DNA from: an uncultured Collinsella sp.
Lineage (GTDB): Bacteria; Actinomycetota; Coriobacteriia; Coriobacteriales; Coriobacteriaceae
DNA: 38,064 nt
Assembly (NCBI GenBank): GCA_959600835.1
Contig: CAUGNQ010000016.1
Span: forward strand, 1-38,064
Reading direction: 5' to 3'
Shown one piece after another: positions 22,810 to 32,267 of this stretch. The notes beneath the pieces are model-generated. The model saw nothing but the letters and a program-made list of their open reading frames with translations, was not told where the DNA came from and searched no databases. Numbering within the stretch: position 1 is the stretch's first letter; each line of letters begins with the position of its first letter. The position numbers were made by a program, and so were the translations under genes.

Positions 22810-23775
22810 ATGCCGGGTAAAAGCCTAGAGAACATGCACGTAGCGGTCTTGGCGGGCGGTCATTCCGCTGAGCGCGAGATCTCGCTCAATTCGGGAAAGA
22901 ACGTCGTGGCGGCCCTGAAGGAGGCTGGCTACACTTCGGTGAAGCTGCTCGACACGGCTGCCGATGATTTTATGGTAACCATGGCGACCGGTGGTTTCGA
23001 CGTGGCATTTATCGCCATGCACGGCGCCGGCGGTGAGGATGGTGCCATGCAGGGTGCCATGGAGACCCTGGGTATCCCCTACACGGCCTCGGGCGTGCTC
23101 GCGAGCGCCTGCGGTGCCGACAAGGAGGTCTCTAAGCTCCTATACGCCAAGGCGGGCATTCCCATTGCCCCCAGCCTTGCGCTCGAGGTGGGCGATGAAG
23201 TCGATATCGATCACATTGTCGAGGTTTGTGGCGAGCGCTGCTTTGTGAAGCCGGCCGTTAACGGCTCCAGCTATGGCATCTCCCTGGTCCACGAGCCATC
23301 CGAGCTGCCCGCGGCAATCGCCAAGGCGTTTGAGTACGGCGACAAAGTGCTGGTCGAGAAGTGCATCGATGGTACCGAGATCACCGTCGGCGTATACGGC
23401 GAAGATGACGTACGCGCCCTGCCGATTGTCGAGATTCGTAAGCCCGAGGACTGCGAGTTCTACGATCTGGACGTGAAGTATGTCGACCCTACGGATATCC
23501 ATCGCATTCCGGCGCAGATTTCACCCGAGAATTACGCTCGCGCTCAGGAACTTGCCTGTGCCGCTCACAAGGCCCTCGGTTGCCTGGGTATCTCGCGCAG
23601 CGACTTTATTGTGAGCGAGGACGGCCCCGTTATCCTCGAGACCAATACCATTCCCGGCATGACCGATACGTCGCTGTATCCGGATGAGATCCGCCACACC
23701 GACGACATGACGTTCCCGCAGGTCTGTGACAGCCTGATCCGTATGGGCCTTCGTCGAGCGGGCATTGCATGCTAA
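22810..23775 (+). CDS. ddl: D-alanine--D-alanine ligase (321 aa)
   Basis: This is an ATP-grasp enzyme making D-Ala-D-Ala for peptidoglycan precursors in the cytoplasm. Visible features are the start VAVLAGGHSAEREISL, the ATP-grasp segments (CFVKPAVNGSSYG and VLVEKCIDGTEITVGV), the omega-loop FYDLDVKY and the metal-binding end VILETNTIPGMT. The Lys-Tyr pair in the omega-loop is the form expected for D-Ala-D-Ala, not the D-lactate type linked to vancomycin resistance. GAGGAGGAG lies seven bases before the ATG. The stop overlaps the next gene by 7 nt. Confidence 0.95.
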   Translation: MPGKSLENMHVAVLAGGHSAEREISLNSGKNVVAALKEAGYTSVKLLDTAADDFMVTMATGGFDVAFIAMHGAGGEDGAMQGAMETLGIPYTASGVLASACGADKEVSKLLYAKAGIPIAPSLALEVGDEVDIDHIVEVCGERCFVKPAVNGSSYGISLVHEPSELPAAIAKAFEYGDKVLVEKCIDGTEITVGVYGEDDVRALPIVEIRKPEDCEFYDLDVKYVDPTDIHRIPAQISPENYARAQELACAAHKALGCLGISRSDFIVSEDGPVILETNTIPGMTDTSLYPDEIRHTDDMTFPQVCDSLIRMGLRRAGIAC

Positions 23776-26663
23776 TCGAGGACGCGGTTTCGTCAGGAAC
23801 GCCGCAGTTTGTCATCGACTCCTATGCCACGCTTGCCGACCGCGCCAAAACGCAGTCCTTCGGCCTTATCGAGGAAGATGTGATTGTCCTCGATACCGAG
23901 ACCACGGGTCTTTCGGTGCAGGACAACGAGCTGATCGAGATCTCGGCGGCCCGTCTTTCGGGCCGCGAGGTCATCGACCGCTTCGATACCTTCGTGCATC
24001 CCAAACAGCTGATTCCCGCCGAGATTACCGAGCTCACGAGCATTACAAATGCCGATGTGGCAGATGCCCCGTCGGCGGTTGAGGCCGTCGCCGCTCTCGC
24101 CGATTTTGTCGGTGGCTGCCCGGTGATCGCACACAACGCCACGTTCGACCGCTCGTTTATCGAGTCGATCAAAGGCGGCGTCAACGTGAGCGATATTTGG
24201 ATCGATTCGCTGGCGCTGTCGCGCATCGCGCTTCCGCGCCTGGCCTCGCACAAGCTGTCTTTTATGGCCGATCTGTTTGGCTGCGACTCGGTATCACACC
24301 GTGCCAATGCCGACGTCGACGCCCTGTGTGGCGTATGGCGCGTGTTGCTCGTGGCGCTCACCGACTTGCCCCAGGGCCTCATGGCGCGCCTAGCCGACAT
24401 GCATCCGGACGTGCCTTGGTCCTATCGTCCTATCTTCTCATTCTTGGCAGGGCAGAACCCTGGTTCCATCTTCTCTCTCAGCGCCGCTCGTGCTGACGTT
24501 CTCAAGGCCGATCGCGCCGACGATCGGGTGGACGCCGATGAGCTGCCGGTTCTCAAGATGCCGAGTCGTGAGGAGATCGAGGCAGACTATGCACCAGGTG
24601 GCCTGGTCAATCGCATGTATCCCACCTACGAGCCGCGTGATGAGCAGATCGCGATGGCGCTCGAGGTCCGCGATGCGCTGGTCACGGGCACTCATCGAGT
24701 AATTGAGGCAGGCACAGGCGTCGGCAAATCGATGGCCTATCTGGTGCCTTTTGCCGAGGCAGCACGCCGTAACAACATCACGGTTGGTATTGCGACCAAA
24801 TCGAACAATCTTGCCGACCAGCTCATGTACCATGAGCTGCCAAAACTTGCCGAGCAACTGGACGGTGGTCTGTCATTTTGCGCTCTCAAGGGGTATGACC
24901 ACTATCCGTGCCTGCGCAAGCTCGAGCGCATGAGCCGCGGCCAGGTCGAGATTACCACCAAGCGCGATCCGGCGGACACGCTCACGGCGGTCGCGGTCAT
25001 TATGGCGTACGTCTGCCAATCAGCCGATGGCGACCTTGACTCGCTCGGCATTCGGTGGCGCAGCGTCAACCGTCCCGACTTTACGACGGCCTCGCGCGAG
25101 TGTGCTCGTCGCCTCTGCCCGTTTTTCCCTGATAAATGTTTGGTCCACGGCGCTCGCCGTCGTGCGGCGCATGCCGATGTGGTGGTCACCAACCATTCCC
25201 TGCTGTTCCGCAACGTCGCGGCCGAGGGCAGGATTTTGCCGCCGATTCGTCATTGGGTAATCGACGAGGCCCATTCCATCGAGCGCGAGGCGCGCCGTCA
25301 GTGGGCGCGTGTGGTGTCGGCGGACGAATCACGCGTCCTGTTCGAGCGTCTGGGTGGCTCGAGCACCGGCGCGCTAAGCCAGGTTTCCCGTGATTTGGCA
25401 ACCTCCGAGGGCTCTACGCTCTATCTGGGCCTTACCGCCAAGGCGACGTCGACGGTTGCGCGCGCGAGCATGGCGATCGCCGGCGTGTTCGATGGCGTTC
25501 GCGAGCTCGGTCGCCGTGCCCGTGGGGGCTATGACAATGCCAATCTATGGATTGGCCCCGAGCTGCGCGAATCTGACGACTGGCATGATTTCTTACAGTC
25601 GGCCTACACTGGCATCGACGCATTGGAACAAGCTGACAAGAGCGTCGACGCGCTGGTGCAAGCCGTCGCCGCCGACAAGCCAGAGGTTGTTGTCGACCTG
25701 GGTGATATCTCGCGCCGCCTGCATGAGCTGGCCGAGAACCTAAAACTCATCATTGATGGTACCGATGAACACTACGTGTATTCGCTGCAGGTCAATCGCA
25801 GGCTGCGTGCCGGCGGAGAGTCAATGACCGCAGAGCGCATCGACATTGGCGAGGCCTTGGCAACCGAGTGGCTGCCCGAGGTTCACACGGCTATCTTTGC
25901 CTCGGCGACCATGACGGTGTCCAAAAGCTTTGAACACTTTAACCATGCGGTCGGCCTCGATCGCATCGGTGCTTCAACATCCTCATCGCTGCACTTGGAC
26001 TCGAGCTACGACTTCGATTCGAACATGGCTGTAGTCGTTGCGGGCGATATCCCCGATCCGCGCGATCGTGAGAGCTATCTTACGGCGCTCGAGCGCGTGC
26101 TGGTCGACGCCCATCTTGCCATGGGCGGATCGGTGCTCACGTTGTTCACCAATCGGCGCGACATGGAGGACCTATACGCCCGCGTTGAGCCCAAGATGGC
26201 CCGTGCGGGTCTGGAGCTCAACTGCCAGCAGCGCAACTCATCTCCTCGTCGCCTGCGCGACCGGTTTATCAACGAACCGACCTCGTCGCTTTTTGCGCTC
26301 AAGGCCTTCTGGGAGGGGTTTGATGCCAGCGGCGAGACGCTGCGCTGCGTCATCATTCCCAAGTTGCCGTTCTCAAGCCCCACGGACCCGCTCTCGTGCG
26401 AGCGCAACCTGCGCGAAGACCGCGCATGGGCGCGCTATTCGCTGCCCGAGGCGGTGCTCGAGGTTAAGCAGGCCGCGGGGCGTTTGATTCGCTCGTCGAC
26501 CGATAGCGGTGTGCTGATCTTGGCGGATCCTCGCCTGGTGACGAAGGGCTATGGCAAGAAGTTCTTAACGTCGCTGCCCACGAGCTCCTACCAGCGCATC
26601 GAATCGGCGCAGATCGGGCACTATCTACAGCTGTGGCGTGCACGCCACGAGCGGCGGCGCTAA
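23769..26663 (+). CDS. dinG: Exonuclease-DinG-type helicase fusion (964 aa)
   Basis: This is a DNA repair protein joining a DnaQ-like 3'-5' exonuclease to a superfamily 2 XPD/DinG helicase. The exonuclease DEDDh residues appear as Asp42 and Glu44 in VLDTETTGL, then AHNATFDRSF and HRANADVDAL. The helicase has Walker A GTGVGKS near residue 315 and DEAH near 498. Four Cys likely to bind a 4Fe-4S cluster are visible, one in YPCLRKL and three in the block near residues 443-456. The ATG overlaps ddl by 7 nt, and the stop overlaps the stop of the convergent WYL regulator by 4 nt. The fusion is known from Firmicutes DinG; the adjacent PafB/PafC-like pair suggests a DNA-damage context. Confidence 0.9.
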   Translation: MLIEDAVSSGTPQFVIDSYATLADRAKTQSFGLIEEDVIVLDTETTGLSVQDNELIEISAARLSGREVIDRFDTFVHPKQLIPAEITELTSITNADVADAPSAVEAVAALADFVGGCPVIAHNATFDRSFIESIKGGVNVSDIWIDSLALSRIALPRLASHKLSFMADLFGCDSVSHRANADVDALCGVWRVLLVALTDLPQGLMARLADMHPDVPWSYRPIFSFLAGQNPGSIFSLSAARADVLKADRADDRVDADELPVLKMPSREEIEADYAPGGLVNRMYPTYEPRDEQIAMALEVRDALVTGTHRVIEAGTGVGKSMAYLVPFAEAARRNNITVGIATKSNNLADQLMYHELPKLAEQLDGGLSFCALKGYDHYPCLRKLERMSRGQVEITTKRDPADTLTAVAVIMAYVCQSADGDLDSLGIRWRSVNRPDFTTASRECARRLCPFFPDKCLVHGARRRAAHADVVVTNHSLLFRNVAAEGRILPPIRHWVIDEAHSIEREARRQWARVVSADESRVLFERLGGSSTGALSQVSRDLATSEGSTLYLGLTAKATSTVARASMAIAGVFDGVRELGRRARGGYDNANLWIGPELRESDDWHDFLQSAYTGIDALEQADKSVDALVQAVAADKPEVVVDLGDISRRLHELAENLKLIIDGTDEHYVYSLQVNRRLRAGGESMTAERIDIGEALATEWLPEVHTAIFASATMTVSKSFEHFNHAVGLDRIGASTSSSLHLDSSYDFDSNMAVVVAGDIPDPRDRESYLTALERVLVDAHLAMGGSVLTLFTNRRDMEDLYARVEPKMARAGLELNCQQRNSSPRRLRDRFINEPTSSLFALKAFWEGFDASGETLRCVIIPKLPFSSPTDPLSCERNLREDRAWARYSLPEAVLEVKQAAGRLIRSSTDSGVLILADPRLVTKGYGKKFLTSLPTSSYQRIESAQIGHYLQLWRARHERRR

Positions 26664-27577
26664 AGCGGACAGACGAGGGTTTTTGCCATATCGCACAGAC
26701 GCTTTGACAGGGCGGGGTCATCCAAGATGCGGATGGCTCCGCCCGCTGCGATTATCTGGCTCAGCAGCCAACGCTCGGAGCCGTAATGTACGGTTACCGT
26801 TGCCATGTCTGTCCCGCTGCGCTCGATGAGGGTGATGCCGGCCCAGTCCAGATGCTCCGCCATATCGAATGGTATCAAGAGCTTTGCGCTACGCTGCGTC
26901 CGGGCAAGGGAATCGTGGAGGGATACAACGTCCGGTACGTGAGGCACGACGGAGTCTTCCGTCAAGGCGAGTCCCTCGATTTTATCCATGCGATAGGTGC
27001 GCTGCTCATCGACCGCGATGTCCCAGGCAATCAGATATGTTTGGTCGCCGTTTGCTGTAATGCGCAAGGGGTCGACCAGACGCTCGCGTGGCCGCGCATC
27101 GTCCATCGAGCGATACGAGATACGACAGCGAACGCCGTCCTGAATGGCGCAGCTCAGCTGCTGCCAGTGCGACCCGTGGTTGACGGTGTCAGAGACGTGC
27201 TGGTTATAGCCGAGCTCTTCGGGTAGAAGAGCATGTCGAATTCGAGCCGCCGCCTGGGGCTCGATCCCCAACGATTCAAGTTCGTGGTTGAGCACAGCGC
27301 CCTCGGCGTCACTCAGGCGCAGCGGTAGTACACGCCCGGCGTCACCGGTGAGGACCACGCGCTCGCCGTGGCATTCGCAGATGATACGCGCACCCGATTC
27401 TCGGTCCGCGAGCGTCGAGACGATCTCGAGAATCTCGTCGAGCGACGCCCCCGTGATGTCAAAGCGACTGCAAATCTCGGTTCGTGTCATGCCGCTCTCG
27501 CCGGCGGCGTAGAGGGCCTCCATGATGTCGATGGCGCGCGAGAGCCTCTGCTCGCTGGTGAGTTTACGCACGGGCAT
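26660..27577 (-). CDS. WYL-domain transcriptional regulator, PafC-like (305 aa)
   Basis: It has an N-terminal winged helix (about residues 5-60, with TRTEICSRFDITGASLDEIL) and a central WYL domain (ISYRSMDDARPRERLVDPL, then YLIAWDIAVDEQRTYRMDKI), followed by the C-terminal extension typical of these regulators. In mycobacteria the paired PafB and PafC form the main LexA-independent DNA-damage activator. Pairing with a second WYL gene upstream and the tail-to-tail DinG gene support that reading, but the function here is inferred. The ATG at 27577 is preferred over an upstream TTG (27598), which has no ribosome binding site. It overlaps the upstream regulator by 14 nt. Confidence 0.82.
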   Translation of the reverse strand: MPVRKLTSEQRLSRAIDIMEALYAAGESGMTRTEICSRFDITGASLDEILEIVSTLADRESGARIICECHGERVVLTGDAGRVLPLRLSDAEGAVLNHELESLGIEPQAAARIRHALLPEELGYNQHVSDTVNHGSHWQQLSCAIQDGVRCRISYRSMDDARPRERLVDPLRITANGDQTYLIAWDIAVDEQRTYRMDKIEGLALTEDSVVPHVPDVVSLHDSLARTQRSAKLLIPFDMAEHLDWAGITLIERSGTDMATVTVHYGSERWLLSQIIAAGGAIRILDDPALSKRLCDMAKTLVCPL

Positions 27578-28586
27578 GCTCGTGCACCGTCCTTTCAATG
27601 AGGTGGTTCCACGCCTGCTTGAGCGATTTGGGGGCCATGGGCCTCATGCCGTCCATGGCGTGGGCCATGCAAAATGAGGCGGCGGCTTCAAGATCGCGCA
27701 CGTCAACGGTCCAAGTCCATCCCGAATCGGTGTGTGCGAGCTCACCTCGCCCGCGCGTGAGGCCGTTGATCATATCGATCTGCGTCTGCGGGGCGAACGA
27801 GAACGTAGCCGCAACGGGCGGGCGGTCGGCAAAATCGAATTCAAAGAACAGGTAGTCGCTGAGGTTGAAGTCCGCAGGGATAGCGTAGGCCTTTGAGGGG
27901 CGCCAAGCGCGAACGATACGGTCGCAGCGGAATGTCCTGATGTCGTCGGTGGCATTGTCGAGGCCGCAGAAGTACGCAACGCCCTCGCGCTCGAACATGC
28001 CGTAGACGCAGACGGTACGCTCTTTCTGCTCACCGCGTCCGTTCTGATATAAAAATCGCAGCGCGCATCGCTCGGCAAAGGCGCTCCATACCGCATCGAC
28101 GGTGGGAGAGCGGCGGATCGGTGCTTCGTCCGCCGTCGTCCTGCCGGTGAGGTAGGCAATCTTGGAACGAATATCGGCAAGCGGCGCGGCAAAAGTGGAT
28201 GAGCCGGCCGCTATTGTCTGGTCGATAGCGTTGAGCAGGATATCGGCGTCGTCTGCGGTGATGAGGCCGCCTGCCGCAAACGTGTGCTCGCGGTCGATTG
28301 TCCACGAGCTTTCCTCGGTCTCCTGCGCACCGGCGGGGCGAACCTCCTTGATTAAGATGCCACGCTCGAGCAGTTTGTCACGATCGCGCCGAAACTTGCG
28401 CTTATCCGAGTCGATGTTGCCCGAGCCATATCCCAGGTCAGAATCCAAGACGATCTGCTCGGTCGTCAGCGGTTCGGGGGAGCTGTTGAGCACAAAGAAA
28501 AGATTGAGGATGCGCTGGGCCGTTTTATCGAAACTGGGCTCCGAATTCCCCTTTTTAATTGTCGCGGTCGCGTCGCTTGCCGTCAT
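27564..28586 (-). CDS. WYL-domain transcriptional regulator, PafB-like (340 aa)
   Basis: This is the first gene of a two-gene minus-strand operon. Residues about 20-95 hold a winged helix preceded by a short variable segment. A WYL domain is visible around LRFLYQNGRGEQKERTVCVY and GLDNATDDIRTFRCDRIVRAW (given in part here). By analogy with PafBC it would act as a heterodimer with the next gene product, sensing a small ligand or single-stranded nucleic acid. GAGGA precedes the ATG by four or five bases. No mycobacterial-type PafBC promoter motif was noticed in the upstream 200 bp. Confidence 0.8.
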   Translation of the reverse strand: MTASDATATIKKGNSEPSFDKTAQRILNLFFVLNSSPEPLTTEQIVLDSDLGYGSGNIDSDKRKFRRDRDKLLERGILIKEVRPAGAQETEESSWTIDREHTFAAGGLITADDADILLNAIDQTIAAGSSTFAAPLADIRSKIAYLTGRTTADEAPIRRSPTVDAVWSAFAERCALRFLYQNGRGEQKERTVCVYGMFEREGVAYFCGLDNATDDIRTFRCDRIVRAWRPSKAYAIPADFNLSDYLFFEFDFADRPPVAATFSFAPQTQIDMINGLTRGRGELAHTDSGWTWTVDVRDLEAAASFCMAHAMDGMRPMAPKSLKQAWNHLIERTVHEHARA

Positions 28587-28784
28587 AGAGTCCTCGCATG
28601 AGAAGGTGGTTTGCTGCCATGATTTTAGTCCGATATGGAGATTAGGCTATATCCTTGTCCGCTCGGGGCGTTAAGATGGCCCGAATTCGGTCGTTTGCGC
28701 TCGCTCGGGGTATACTTTCGACTATATACGGTTCTAATGTGCATGCATTGGGCCTATTTGTCGGATTATGGATGTGGAGCGCAC

Positions 28785-31700
28785 ATGGCGAACACCCAGA
28801 ACTATATTAACCACCTGCTGCAGAACACCGGCATCACGCCGGCATGCAGCGAAGAAGAGCGCTTGGCTGCCGAGGATATCGCTCAGATCTTCCGCAACCA
28901 CGGCTTTGATCCCGAAGTTCAGGAGTTCAATGCCCCGGCGCCCAGCAGGTTGGCATTTGCCGTTACCGGTATTCTTGCGTTTGCCGGCGCCCTGCTGATG
29001 GGCATCGGCGGCGGCATCGGCTTGGTCGGCACCTTGCTGGCCATTGTCGGCGCCGTTCTTTACGTGCTCGAGCGCACGGGCCACCCCGTGGTTTCACGCC
29101 TGGGCAAGACGGGCGTGAGCCAAAATGTCATCGCCTACCACAAGGCCTCGGGCCCGCTCGCGTCTCCGCGCAACCGCCCGGTGGTCGTTGTCGCACACTA
29201 CGACTCTCCCCGTGCTGAGCTGCTCGCCCGCGAGCCCTATGCTTCGTATCGTGCGCTCATCGCCAAGCTGTTGCCCGTTGCCACGGTTGCCCCCGCTGCC
29301 GTTGCCATCCTGCGTATCCTGCCGCTCCCCGGCGCGCTCAAGGTTCTGCTGTGGATTGTCGCGATCCTCGCTTCCCTCGTTGCACTTGCCAACGCGGCAA
29401 ACATCATCTCTAACCGCCACATTCTTCCCTATACGTCCGGCGCGGTGTGCAACAAGTCTTCTGTCGCCGCCATGCTCGGCGTCATGGACAACGTTGCTCC
29501 CTTCCAGGGCGAAAACGAGTTTCCCGACGATGTTCCGTTCGATACCTATTTTGGGGAGCAGAAGCGTCGTGCCGAAGAAATGGCGCGCGCAGCGGCGGAG
29601 TATGCCGCGGCCCAGCAGCAAAACGACTACGGCAACACCATCGAGTACGAAGAGCCTACCTACGCCGAGGACGAGTTCGGTCAGCCGACTGCTCCCGACG
29701 CTCAGACCGAGCCCGAACAGGGTGAGGCTTTCGACGAGCAGATCGAGGGCTTTGAGGGTGCGTCTGCCGACGAGACGCTGATTGGCGCCATTGTGCCCGA
29801 GGATCAGAATCAGGCTGTCCAGGCCGAAGAGTTCAATGACGAGGTTCCCGCTGCCGAGCCGGCGGAGGAGCCTGTCGCGGCCGAGCCCGAGCCCAAGCTC
29901 TATCGCAATGCCGCCGGCAACATCCGCTTTGGTTCGGATGCCATCCGTGCGCTCGGAATGCTTCCCGAGTCCTGCACGCTCGATTACGAGGAGGGCGAGG
30001 AGCCGACGTTTGAGCCCGAGCCTGCCCCCGTCGTGACCGTGGATGATGAGTCTGCCGCGGTTACCGCTGCCGTTGCCGAGTCCGAGGCGGTGTCCGCGAT
30101 CGATCCCGCGGCAGGACTGGACATTTTGGCTCCCGCCGCGCCGGCGCAAGACGTTGCGGATGAGTCTGACGACGATTACGTTGAACAGCCGAGGCGCGTG
30201 TCTTACGAGAGCGATACTGATTTCTCGGCCGAGATTCCCGCGGCAACGCCCCATGCCGATATTGCATCCGCGTTCTCTTCGATTGGCGCCAGTGCTTCCA
30301 ACTTCTTTAAGGGCGCGCTTGCAAAGAGCAAGAAATTTGTCGACGATTTCGAAGAGAAGCGCGCTGCTGCACGCGAGGCTGCCGAGCAGGAAGCTATCGC
30401 TCAGCAGCAGGCAGCTGAGGCGGCACGTGAGCTCGCGGCGCAAGAGTTCGAGCAGAACGAGGCTATGCAGTCCGTGCCCGTCGACGCTGCCGAAGCTACG
30501 ACGTCCTTTGAGTCCCAGCAACCGGCGTCCGCGGATGTTGTTGAGGCGACGACGTCTTTCGAGGCTCAGCAGCACGTCGATAGCACCATGTCGTTTGATG
30601 CCGCGCGGTTCGATTCCACGATAACGTTTGAAAAGCAAGGCACCGCGATTGCCGAGCCCCTTCCTGTTTCCGATGAGCAGGGCGACGCGGCAGACGATGA
30701 CGAGCCTATTGATGCTGCCGAAATCCAAGATGCCGCCGAGGACGAGCCCGTCGAGGCCAACTGTGACGAAGAGCAATACGCGGCAGCCGAGCAAGATGAT
30801 TCGACCGAGGTCGAGCAGGAGGAAGTGCCTGCGGTTTCCGAGGCTCCCGAGACAGATGAGTTGAGGCCTTACTCCACGCAGATTTTCACCATGCCGGCCC
30901 CGAGTGGTTCCGGTGCCACGGTTGCCGATGTTGCTCCCACCCAGGACGAAACGATCGATTCCCTTATGGCCCAGATTTCCTCCCAGGCATCACCACGTCC
31001 GCAGATGAATGTTCCCGATCCGGCGTCGGCTCCGTCGCCTGCACCTTCCTCGTCTCCGCTAGCTTCGGTCCCCGATCCGTCGCTGCCGTCGATGAAGCAG
31101 GCAAACGTTGCGTCTCGCACGTCGCTGTTCGACCTTCCCGACCCCTCCGCACAGGTCAACGACCCCTTTGCTACCGCTCAGGGTCCCGAACCCACATCGG
31201 CACCCGTTGCGCCTCCTAGGCCCGTTGCGTCGGGCGCACAGCCGATCGAGACCATTTCGGCTCCCGCCCCGGCGGCACCCAAGTCTCGCAAGCGCGGCCT
31301 GGGCGGCCTGTTCGGTCGTAAAAAGAAAAACGAACAGGACAGCATGAGTGACTGGCTGGGCGTCGAAGACGATTACGATGCCAAGAAGTCCGGTCGCGGC
31401 ATCGGTTCGTGGGATAATTTCGAGGACGATAACGATGGCTGGAAGGGCGGCGCTACGTCTTCCGACGGCGCTTCTTCCGAAGATATGCTCTCGGCTGTTG
31501 CCTCTATGGGTGACGATGAGCTGCTCGGTCACGATATCTGGTTTGTGGCAACGGGCGCCTCGGATTGTGATGGCGCCGGTATGAAGGCCTTCTTGGCTTC
31601 GCATCGCGATAAGCTCCGCGGCGTATTCTTCATCAATCTTGAATCCGTCGGCGCCGGTAGGCTTTCGGTGGTGACGGTTGAGGGCGAACAGCAGCTGCTC

Positions 31701-31961
31701 AAGGGCGATCGCCGCATCATGAACCTGGTCAGCAAGGTGTGCAAGTCGTTCCATGTCGATTGTGGCGCGCTCGAGATGCCCTATGCCAAGACCGATGCCT
31801 ATGCCGCGCTCGAGGCGAGCCGCCGAGCCCTCACCATCGCCGGCGTGGACGGCACGCGCCTGGCTTGTGCTCGTACCGAGGACGACCTGCCCCACAATGT
31901 CAACCCGACGAACATTGCCACGGTATCCGAGGTCGTGACCGAGGTTATCCGCCGTTCGTAG
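28785..31961 (+). CDS. Degenerate M28-peptidase-like membrane protein with a large disordered insert (1058 aa)
   Basis: Two halves of an M28 (aminopeptidase Y-type) fold are split by about 660 low-complexity residues (about 245-905), rich in Glu, Ala, Pro, Ser and Asp. The first half has hydrophobic segments at about 57-95 and 158-207, the metal-site motif VVVVAHYDSP (His138, Asp140), and GAVCNKSSVAAML where active enzymes usually have GANDNASG; the bridging Asp is Cys222. The second half has WFVATGASDCDG where GAEE is usual, and a possible final His in PHNVNP near 1035. Several metal ligands are therefore missing and it may be a pseudoenzyme. The start at 28785 is chosen for the GGAG five bases upstream; the longer frame from 28635 has no such site. 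It is followed by a small membrane protein gene. Confidence 0.7.
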   Translation: MANTQNYINHLLQNTGITPACSEEERLAAEDIAQIFRNHGFDPEVQEFNAPAPSRLAFAVTGILAFAGALLMGIGGGIGLVGTLLAIVGAVLYVLERTGHPVVSRLGKTGVSQNVIAYHKASGPLASPRNRPVVVVAHYDSPRAELLAREPYASYRALIAKLLPVATVAPAAVAILRILPLPGALKVLLWIVAILASLVALANAANIISNRHILPYTSGAVCNKSSVAAMLGVMDNVAPFQGENEFPDDVPFDTYFGEQKRRAEEMARAAAEYAAAQQQNDYGNTIEYEEPTYAEDEFGQPTAPDAQTEPEQGEAFDEQIEGFEGASADETLIGAIVPEDQNQAVQAEEFNDEVPAAEPAEEPVAAEPEPKLYRNAAGNIRFGSDAIRALGMLPESCTLDYEEGEEPTFEPEPAPVVTVDDESAAVTAAVAESEAVSAIDPAAGLDILAPAAPAQDVADESDDDYVEQPRRVSYESDTDFSAEIPAATPHADIASAFSSIGASASNFFKGALAKSKKFVDDFEEKRAAAREAAEQEAIAQQQAAEAARELAAQEFEQNEAMQSVPVDAAEATTSFESQQPASADVVEATTSFEAQQHVDSTMSFDAARFDSTITFEKQGTAIAEPLPVSDEQGDAADDDEPIDAAEIQDAAEDEPVEANCDEEQYAAAEQDDSTEVEQEEVPAVSEAPETDELRPYSTQIFTMPAPSGSGATVADVAPTQDETIDSLMAQISSQASPRPQMNVPDPASAPSPAPSSSPLASVPDPSLPSMKQANVASRTSLFDLPDPSAQVNDPFATAQGPEPTSAPVAPPRPVASGAQPIETISAPAPAAPKSRKRGLGGLFGRKKKNEQDSMSDWLGVEDDYDAKKSGRGIGSWDNFEDDNDGWKGGATSSDGASSEDMLSAVASMGDDELLGHDIWFVATGASDCDGAGMKAFLASHRDKLRGVFFINLESVGAGRLSVVTVEGEQQLLKGDRRIMNLVSKVCKSFHVDCGALEMPYAKTDAYAALEASRRALTIAGVDGTRLACARTEDDLPHNVNPTNIATVSEVVTEVIRRS

Positions 31962-31982
31962 ACGGAGCTCTAAGGAGTCAAC

Positions 31983-32201
31983 GTGTTTTCGTATATTAAG
32001 CGCCATTGGCCTGTCTACGTGATTTTGACCTTGATTGCCATTGCGTTAGGGTTTGGAGCTGCCTACATCGTGGGCGCGAAGGGCTCGACCCCCGCCTCCG
32101 CAATCAGCGAAGAGGTGGAGCAAGAACAGAGCACGGGCGCCGATGGGATCCCTGAGTCCGAGCAGGCAATCGTTGATGGTGGATCTTCGTCTGCAGAGTA
32201 G
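31983..32201 (+). CDS. Small single-pass membrane protein (72 aa)
   Basis: I do not recognise a family. A short basic start (MFSYIKRHW) leads into one transmembrane helix (about residues 10-30, VYVILTLIAIALGFGAAYIVG) and an acidic, Ser-rich tail that is probably disordered. The GTG start has AAGGAG five bases upstream, and the gene follows the M28-like protein by 21 bp, so the two are probably co-transcribed and may work together at the membrane. Confidence 0.75.
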   Translation: MFSYIKRHWPVYVILTLIAIALGFGAAYIVGAKGSTPASAISEEVEQEQSTGADGIPESEQAIVDGGSSSAE

Positions 32202-32222
32202 ATGCGGCGATTTAGATGATTG

Positions 32223-32260
32223 AAAGCGGGCGAGCCGGGGGACTGGCTCGCCCGCTTTTT
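32223..32260. terminator. Terminator between convergent genes
   Basis: AAAGCGGGCGAGCC and GGCTCGCCCGCTTT form a 14-bp perfect stem with an 8-base loop. The plus-strand tail is T5, so it terminates the M28-like operon. On the minus strand the T-run is shorter, but it sits eight bases past the adhesin stop and probably serves both. Confidence 0.88.
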
Positions 32261-32267
32261 CATCGCG

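Noticed and set aside
22810..23775. Vancomycin-resistance (D-Ala-D-Lac) ligase
   Set aside because: The omega-loop keeps the Lys-Tyr pair of ordinary D-Ala-D-Ala ligases, and no vanH or vanX neighbour is present.
28635..28784. Longer N-terminus for the M28-like protein
   Set aside because: The extra 50 residues have no conserved character and no ribosome binding site; GGAG precedes the ATG at 28785.
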